Shown one piece after another: positions 17,065-22,300 of a DNA stretch of 22,300 nt (position 1 is its first letter; every line of letters begins with the position of its first letter). Source of the DNA: Saprospiraceae bacterium (GTDB lineage Bacteria; Bacteroidota; Bacteroidia; Chitinophagales; Saprospiraceae); the NCBI GenBank assembly GCA_029262975.1, contig JAJCYJ010000473.1, forward strand, positions 1 through 22,300. Reading direction: 5' to 3'. Below the pieces are notes generated by a model, which did not search any database, was not told the DNA's origin, and saw only the letters and a list, made by a program, of their open reading frames with translations. Made by a program: the position numbers and the translations under genes.

Positions 17065-17136
17065 TATATGTGTATATAGCAGGAATATCGGGATTTATAC
17101 ATATAATTAACCTATAATATGTAAATTACACATATA
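17065..17136 (+). promoter_or_regulatory. Inverted and direct AT repeats ending at the sulfotransferase start codon
   Basis: TATATGTGTA (17065-17074) and TACACATATA (17127-17136) are a perfect 10-bp inverted repeat. The second arm ends at the base before the ATG at 17137. A related copy, TATACATATA (17096-17105), lies between them, and TGTAAATTACA (about 17120-17130) is itself palindromic. The arrangement could be operator sites or a leader hairpin masking the start codon. High AT content makes chance possible. Confidence 0.4.
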
Positions 17137-17931
17137 ATGAAGCGCACAAAATCAGCAAAAGCCTCATTTATGGTTGTTGGTACGAAAAGAAGTGGTACAA
17201 CCAGTCTAGCCTACTGTCTTTCTCAACACCCCCATATAAAGCTGTGTCCTACAGATTTATCAGGTTCTTTTTTGAACAATGAAATGTATCGAGATGTAAA
17301 AGAAGACGATTATCAATATGATGCTCTTTACACCTCTTCAGCACCAGAAATCATTCATGGTGAAGTGTGTGCCGATTATATTTTTAATGATTTGAGTATT
17401 AAAAGGTTACAAAATTACAATCCAGAGTTAAAGTTAATTTCTATCCTGCGTAACCCCGCAGAAAGAGCTTATTCTCATTGGTCACAGGCAACATACGACG
17501 GTCTAGAAAACAGACCGTTTATGGAGGCTATCAGTGATGAATCAAGACAATTAGATACCAATATTTTAGATGCCCCACGACTTACTACCTCCTATCTTAG
17601 TCGCAGTATGTACGGTACTCAAATAAAGAGGCTATACCAATATTTTGATCCACATCAGCTATTGTTTCTGAGAGCCGACGATTTCAAATTTGATACTGAA
17701 GTGCTACTTTATCAGGTACTTCAATTTCTCAATGTACCCTACCAGGAATTGGATTGCACAGCGCAAAATGTCGGACACTACACAACTTCATTGAAAGTTG
17801 AACATTACAATGCGGTAGTCAATCTATGTATAAAAGATATCTATCTCACCGAAGAACTGTTAGGATGGAATTGTAATGATTGGATTCGTCCTGCTAATGT
17901 CTCCCGTCCAATGGAAGCATACTTTTTGTAA
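17137..17931 (+). CDS. PAPS-dependent sulfotransferase-family protein
   Basis: The 264-residue cytoplasmic protein has the two PAPS-binding elements of the sulfotransferase fold. The 5'-phosphosulfate loop is GTKRSGTTSL (residues 15-24), after strand ASFMVV. The 3'-phosphate site is SILRNPAERAYSHW (102-115), with Arg105 and Ser113. The middle segment HGEVCADYIF corresponds to the GE-x-SP-x-Y region of heparan/NodH-like members. It would transfer sulfate from PAPS to a hydroxyl or amine of a carbohydrate, lipid or small molecule; the acceptor is unknown. It stands alone between the divergent NagB gene and the HNH/ATPase pair, with no PAPS synthesis or glycosyltransferase genes beside it. ATG 17137 is preceded by AT-rich repeats and no Shine-Dalgarno. 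Confidence 0.88.
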   Translation: MKRTKSAKASFMVVGTKRSGTTSLAYCLSQHPHIKLCPTDLSGSFLNNEMYRDVKEDDYQYDALYTSSAPEIIHGEVCADYIFNDLSIKRLQNYNPELKLISILRNPAERAYSHWSQATYDGLENRPFMEAISDESRQLDTNILDAPRLTTSYLSRSMYGTQIKRLYQYFDPHQLLFLRADDFKFDTEVLLYQVLQFLNVPYQELDCTAQNVGHYTTSLKVEHYNAVVNLCIKDIYLTEELLGWNCNDWIRPANVSRPMEAYFL

Positions 17932-18003
17932 AAAAAATCAAATTATTTAAGTTCTCCCGAATCTGTACCTTGTATCGGATATAATTGTGACATGAAATCA
18001 TAA

Positions 18004-18033
18004 GCTTCTATTATTAATGGAGCCTCTTTTTTT
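18004..18033 (+). terminator. Possible intrinsic terminator after the sulfotransferase gene
   Basis: A 5-bp stem GCTTC (18004-18008) / GGAGC (18019-18023, one G-U pair) with a 10-nt loop is followed at once by CTCTTTTTTT. It lies 73 bp after the sulfotransferase stop and about 100 bp before the ATPase gene, so it would insulate the two. The stem is short, so confidence is modest. Confidence 0.4.
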
Positions 18034-18132
18034 GAGAATTTTAATGTTTACTCGCCATACTATATTACTTTACAAGTCATTTTAATATATTGATTACCCT
18101 TTAGCAACTGCCAACTATTACAACCTTTTCAC

Positions 18133-20613
18133 ATGATATATATAGATCGCAATTCTGTATCCAAACCTAAATTTTTCCAATCTGCTCCAGTCCTTCAACT
18201 TATTCAATTAACAGAAGACCATTACCGGGATTCAAAACATATACATAATCGAATTAAGCCAAAAAATTTTTTACAAATTCCAGACACGGTCATAGGCCTG
18301 GACTTAATTATAACATTAACAGAACTCTTTAATAATAAGTGTGCTTTTTGTGAAAGTTTGCTCATCAGTGATGTATTAGTGGAAATGCGTAAAACGCTAA
18401 TGGGAACAGGACTTAAAAGAAGATCGATTTACAAACATTCAAAAGACGAAGTAAGCCAACTCGGACAGTTAAATAAACGATATAGCCAATTAGAAGCAAG
18501 ATGGCAAGAAGAATCGAATGATTCCGTAATGGGTGGATATTTTACAGCTTTTGATAAACTATTGTTAACTGAATGCAGCAAGACAAGTTTTACAGAATTC
18601 AGACCTGAAAACTGGGCCAAAGACGATTATGGGAGAAGTAGTTTTGAACATTACTGGTGGTTAGCCTTCGAATGGGAAAATTTCTACTTGTGTTGTGAAA
18701 GTTGCGGAAATCAAAAAGGAGATCGCTTTCCAGTCAAAGGTGAGCGTATCTCACGAGGTCAGGATACATCAGAAGAAAATGCGCTCTTAATAGACCCTTG
18801 CAAAAAAGAGGACTTTCAGGAAGAAGATATTTCATTTAATGGACCAAGGGCAATTCCTCTTACCGAGTATGGCGAAGCAACAATTGAAATAGTTGGTCTT
18901 AACAGAACAGGATTAATGGCAAATCGTGCTATGGCGATACAATTCGCCATGACAAAAATTGAAAACTTTCTAAATAAAAAAGAACATAAGTATTATGCAT
19001 CGGGAGACTTATTCTCTCCCGGACAACCTTACTTAAGCGCGATTATCAGCAACGCCAGAATTAATTTTTCATCTGAAGACTTCGACCATCTCATGGATGT
19101 CATGCCCTGCCACCATGGTCAGTCTATAAGAAAAGAAAAATTAGTAAAAAATGCAAAGACCTTGACCAAGGCGTACCTCAAGGAAAAAGTAGATCACTAT
19201 TATTCTAATACAAGATCCTATTCTCTGGATGATCTGGTAAAAACAACTCATGAATCAGAAAGTACAGATAGGCTTGCATACTTTCGTAGCTCAAAATGGA
19301 TAGGAAAAGTTGAGATTGAAAATTTCAAGAATATCCGGAAACTTACTCTTGAGTTTCCAAAAAATATTCTAAAAGATGAGGAGACTAGAGAGTCGCGACA
19401 TCCCTGGCTAATGCTGTTAGGGGAAAATGGTGTAGGAAAAAGTTCTGTTCTTCAGGCAGTAGCGATGACACTCATGGGTGAGATGCGATTAAATGAATTT
19501 GAATTTGACGCAGAAGAATATGTGACACGTGGTGGACCTGTTAAGAGTATTACTAAAGTATATCTAACAGACAGGCCAGACCCCATCATACTTACAATTG
19601 ATAAAGAAAGTAAGTCATTCAAATTAAATGAACCTGAACCTCAAATAATAATGATGGGATACGGGGCTACACGATTATTGACCAAGGATAAAGATCGCGG
19701 CTTCAAAAAGGATTTTATCAGAATCAAAAATTTATTTGACCCATTCGAACAATTGGATAATGTACAGGATTGGTTGCGCGACCCGGACAACGTCGATGAT
19801 GATTTATTTGATGCTATAAGTGTCAGTCTCATGGATCTGCTTATGCTTAAAGCAACCAGTTCAAATCGCAGGTTCATTAGGGAGCATCAAAATGGCAAAT
19901 GGCAAATTCTCTTTGAAAAGAATATTGGTGAACTGGTGCCCTTAAATTTTCTAAGCAGCGGATATAAGGCGGTAATCGCACTGGCTCTAGATATAATGGT
20001 CGGACTCTTTCAGATATATGGCGACGGTGATAAACGCACCCGACTGCAAGAAGCAGAGGGCACTGTATTAATTGATGAAATCGGCGTCCACTTACACCCA
20101 CAATGGAAGATGTGGATTGTAGGTGCCCTGCGTCGCACATTTCCAAAAATGAACTTTCTCGTTACAACACATGAACCACTATGTCTTCGCGGTCTCGAAA
20201 AGGGTGAAGTCTTTGTAGTGCAGCACGACGACCAAAATGGTATTAATATTAAAACGGAACTCCCCTCGCCCAAGGACTTAAGAGTAGACCAATTATTGAC
20301 CTCATCATTTTTTGGATTAAATTCAGTCCTTGACCCAATTTTAGAAAGAAAATTTGATCGCTATTATGAATTGCAGGCGATGGGTAACAATCTTACTGCA
20401 GACCAAATGAAAGAAATGGATGATCTCGAAGCAAAAGTGTTACAGCACAATGTTATGTTAGGCAGTTCAGTAAAAGAGGAATTGGAATACAAGGTTATAA
20501 AAGAAAAATTTGATCATTTTAGTCAAAAAGAAAACAATATAAAATCGGAAGATGTAGAAAAGGAGATCATCGTCGAATTAAAAGCAAAATGGGACGAAGC
20601 TTTATTTGATTAA
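18133..20613 (+). CDS. Degenerate HNH-like domain fused to SMC/ABC-type AAA ATPase (Septu PtuA-like), putative defence protein
   Basis: The 826-residue product has two parts. Residues 1 to about 360 resemble the TIGR02646/PtuB-type HNH family: CAFC (70-73), EFRPENW (155-161), CESCGNQKG (188-196), LLIDP (218-222) and EIVGLNRTGL (252-261). The position that is His in the partner gene (VEHFRP) is Glu155 here, and about 70 residues are inserted between CAFC and FRP. The ATPase starts at about 388 (IGKVEIENFKNIRKLTLEF). It has Walker A LGENGVGKSS (429-438), GYGATR (509-514), an ABC-like signature LSSGY (607-611), Walker B TVLIDE (644-649) and the switch histidine in TTHEP (His680). The C-terminal 90 residues are charged, possibly coiled coil. 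The HNH nuclease gene follows 19 bp downstream. ATP-dependent control of that nuclease is inferred. Confidence 0.85.
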   Translation: MIYIDRNSVSKPKFFQSAPVLQLIQLTEDHYRDSKHIHNRIKPKNFLQIPDTVIGLDLIITLTELFNNKCAFCESLLISDVLVEMRKTLMGTGLKRRSIYKHSKDEVSQLGQLNKRYSQLEARWQEESNDSVMGGYFTAFDKLLLTECSKTSFTEFRPENWAKDDYGRSSFEHYWWLAFEWENFYLCCESCGNQKGDRFPVKGERISRGQDTSEENALLIDPCKKEDFQEEDISFNGPRAIPLTEYGEATIEIVGLNRTGLMANRAMAIQFAMTKIENFLNKKEHKYYASGDLFSPGQPYLSAIISNARINFSSEDFDHLMDVMPCHHGQSIRKEKLVKNAKTLTKAYLKEKVDHYYSNTRSYSLDDLVKTTHESESTDRLAYFRSSKWIGKVEIENFKNIRKLTLEFPKNILKDEETRESRHPWLMLLGENGVGKSSVLQAVAMTLMGEMRLNEFEFDAEEYVTRGGPVKSITKVYLTDRPDPIILTIDKESKSFKLNEPEPQIIMMGYGATRLLTKDKDRGFKKDFIRIKNLFDPFEQLDNVQDWLRDPDNVDDDLFDAISVSLMDLLMLKATSSNRRFIREHQNGKWQILFEKNIGELVPLNFLSSGYKAVIALALDIMVGLFQIYGDGDKRTRLQEAEGTVLIDEIGVHLHPQWKMWIVGALRRTFPKMNFLVTTHEPLCLRGLEKGEVFVVQHDDQNGINIKTELPSPKDLRVDQLLTSSFFGLNSVLDPILERKFDRYYELQAMGNNLTADQMKEMDDLEAKVLQHNVMLGSSVKEELEYKVIKEKFDHFSQKENNIKSEDVEKEIIVELKAKWDEALFD

Positions 20614-20632
20614 TCCTCTAATCGAAAGGAAA

Positions 20633-22009
20633 ATGATAAGAATTAAAAGATATGCTCCGGAGGAATTAGACGTTGCTAAAACAGTGATCGAAAAGCTACA
20701 AACAGAAACTGAAAAAGCACAAATACATTATAAAGAGGAATTAAAAAAATTCGCTCAGGACAACAGCTATAAGATAAAATCTTTTTCTTTCAAAGCATAT
20801 GGTCAAACAAAGACTGATCTTATTAGCGTATATAATGGCAAGTGTGCTTACTGTGAGACAAGCATCCTTCAAGGTCAGCCAGGAGATGTAGAGCATTTTC
20901 GCCCAAAATCCGCAATTGACGCAGGTATAGATGGTATTGAAAACCTGTCGGATAAAGTGAAAAAGCCATTAAAAGAGCACAAAAAAATAAAACCTGGATA
21001 TTATTGGTTAGCAGCTGACTGGTATAATTTATTGCTTTCATGCAACTCTTGTAATCGTGTAAGCACCCAGCTTAATGCTGCAAAAAATTCAGGCACCGCA
21101 ATCACCGAATCTACTCTTGAGGAAGAAACTCTGGGTAAAGGTTCAAGATTTCCATATTTGGATCCAGACAAGCGCATAGATGATCCACTAATTAAAATAA
21201 GTGATGAAAAAGATTTACAACTTCTTATCGATCCAGGTGAAGATAACCCAGAAGATCACTTAACATTTGTACAGCACAAAGGAAGAAAGAATACATTATT
21301 TGATTCAGGTGAGATTGAATTTGAAGAAAAGTTTGGTATGATTCAAGCACTATCAGACAAAGGAATTGCCTCCATACAAGTCTTTGGACTAGCTCGTCTG
21401 ACTCTGGTACAAGAAAGAGAAAGAGCAGCCCTCCATTTGATGAGTGAATTAACCGATTTAAAACAAGCTGTAACCATGTTTATTGCTGCAAATAAACAAC
21501 TGAAAAAGGATCCGGCTGATGACTTCGCTAAATTGACCAAGGATCAATCAGAAAATACATTGTTCAATAAAATGAAAAGCCTAACGGCACAATTTAAAAA
21601 TAGCTCAACTAGTACATCTCCATCACAATACTTAGGAATGAAGCGGGTAATTCTTAGAAATTGGCTAAAAGAAGAAAATACAATCGTCAGTGATCTGAAT
21701 AGTCTTCAAATAGATCTTGAAAGACTTTTGATTTTGGAATTGATAAATGACTTCAACTTTATCCGAAAGCTAGTCACTGATTATATCGACGCTGACAAAG
21801 CACTGAATACAGAAAGGAAGAATCATAAAAAAGATGTAATAACAAAAATTTGGAAGTTTCTAAGAAATGAATTCAAAACGGGAAGTGAATTTTTAAACTC
21901 TAAAAAATCGCTCTTTTCCGCTTGGGTTAAGGCTATTAAAAGTAAAGACAAATTAGTTATAGATACATTAATTACATTAGGCTTCGATCCTAAAGAGCTA
22001 TTGAGTTAA
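20633..22009 (+). CDS. HNH endonuclease, TIGR02646/PtuB-like, partner of the upstream ATPase
   Basis: This 458-residue protein (ATG at 20633, MIRIKRYAPEEL; a TTG at 20606 would overlap the previous gene and is less likely) has an intact HNH/zinc core. CAYC is at residues 71-74, VEHFRPKSA at 86-94 with the putative catalytic His88, and W-YNLLLSCNSCN at 130-141. A segment of about 30 residues separates the last CxxC from SRFPYLDP (171-178). LLIDPGEDNPEDHLTF at 197-212 and a FGLAR motif (251-255) follow, as in that family. The remaining 200 residues are helical and unassigned; PtuB itself is shorter. In Septu and retron Ec78, PtuB cuts nucleic acid under control of the PtuA ATPase. The 19-bp spacing from the ATPase gene makes an operon very likely. 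Target and trigger are unknown. Confidence 0.87.
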   Translation: MIRIKRYAPEELDVAKTVIEKLQTETEKAQIHYKEELKKFAQDNSYKIKSFSFKAYGQTKTDLISVYNGKCAYCETSILQGQPGDVEHFRPKSAIDAGIDGIENLSDKVKKPLKEHKKIKPGYYWLAADWYNLLLSCNSCNRVSTQLNAAKNSGTAITESTLEEETLGKGSRFPYLDPDKRIDDPLIKISDEKDLQLLIDPGEDNPEDHLTFVQHKGRKNTLFDSGEIEFEEKFGMIQALSDKGIASIQVFGLARLTLVQERERAALHLMSELTDLKQAVTMFIAANKQLKKDPADDFAKLTKDQSENTLFNKMKSLTAQFKNSSTSTSPSQYLGMKRVILRNWLKEENTIVSDLNSLQIDLERLLILELINDFNFIRKLVTDYIDADKALNTERKNHKKDVITKIWKFLRNEFKTGSEFLNSKKSLFSAWVKAIKSKDKLVIDTLITLGFDPKELLS

Positions 22010-22224
22010 TCCCTTAAGAGTCAAATAAATTTTCAATAAAAGACATTCTATATTGAGCTATTCGCCATGTAGTTTCTAATAATCAATTAGATAACTAGAT
22101 CGAAGACTATTCAAAGCACATCGACCTTCGACTATAAATAAATAAGATTCCAATCCTCAAATTTTAAAAATGAGGTTGATATTATTCTATCCACAATAAG
22201 AATTACCCCCCCCAATTATAATAG

Positions 22225-22300
22225 TTATTCAGGTCTTGAAATTCCATGTTTTTTCATTCTATCTCGCAATGTACTTGGCGTTAAACCTAGTTGTTCTGCG
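22225..22300 (-). CDS. C-terminal Fis-type HTH of a sigma-54-dependent (NtrC-like) regulator, partial
   Basis: Reading the minus strand inward from the window edge gives 24 codons and a stop (TAA, complement of 22225-22227): AEQLGLTPSTLRDRMKKHGI then SRPE. The pattern A-x-x-LG-L-(T/S)-x-(S/R)-TL-R-x-(R/K)-(M/L)-KK-x-GI is the recognition-helix end of the Fis-type helix-turn-helix that closes NtrC-family activators. The AAA+ and receiver parts lie outside the window, so they are inferred. The gene converges on the HNH gene with a 215-bp gap and may have no link to it. Confidence 0.75.
   Translation of the reverse strand, partial: AEQLGLTPSTLRDRMKKHGISRPE

Noticed and set aside
17932..18132. 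Retron ncRNA upstream of the HNH/ATPase pair
   Set aside because: No reverse transcriptase gene is in the window, and the spacer shows only one short terminator-like stem.
22095..22135. Terminator after the HNH gene
   Set aside because: TCGAAG/CTTCGA is a 6-bp inverted repeat with a 20-nt gap and no T run, which is too weak to call.

Overview
The window looks like a chromosomal segment of a member of the Bacteroidota, possibly the Saprospiria/Lewinella group. This rests on low GC, AT-rich leaders with few clear Shine-Dalgarno sites, a TPR protein paired with a TonB-receptor-like outer-membrane barrel, the long NagB + PIG-L fusion typical of Bacteroidota, and intergenic repeats of a kind I recall from that phylum. 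I see no rRNA, tRNA, CRISPR array, insertion sequence or integrase.

Layout, left to right. (1) Positions 1-3837 (+): the 3' part of a large TPR protein, then an outer-membrane barrel protein, probably one operon. (2) 3883-5061 (-): galactokinase. (3) 5405-6384 (+): a DUF3089 alpha/beta-hydrolase-like gene split by a one-base frameshift. (4) 6764-9653 (-): a tyrosinase-type copper protein ending in five tandem repeats of about 48 residues, an SRPBCC protein and an orphan ExbD. (5) 9755-12441 (+): a tightly overlapping set of a VOC (glyoxalase-like) gene and pxpA-pxpB-pxpC (5-oxoprolinase). (6) 12425-13036: a repeat-rich convergent intergenic region whose first repeat supplies the end of pxpC. 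(7) 13037-16932 (-): a sodium:solute symporter downstream of a NagB-like deaminase fused to a PIG-L deacetylase, a likely amino-sugar unit. (8) 17137-17931 (+): a sulfotransferase. (9) 18133-22009 (+): a two-gene unit made of a degenerate HNH-like domain fused to an SMC/ABC-type AAA ATPase, then an intact HNH nuclease. (10) 22225-22300 (-): the extreme C-terminus of a Fis-type, sigma-54-regulator-like protein that continues beyond the window.

The strongest candidate for an undescribed system is the pair at 18133-22009. The pairing of an ABC-like ATPase with an HNH nuclease recalls PtuA/PtuB of the Septu anti-phage system and the retron Ec78 effector. Here, however, the ATPase protein also carries a copy of the nuclease family at its N-terminus. 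That copy keeps both zinc-type CxxC half-sites but has lost the histidine that the partner retains. I infer a Septu-like defence system in which a catalytically dead paralogue may act as a docking or regulatory module. This cannot be proved from the sequence alone.
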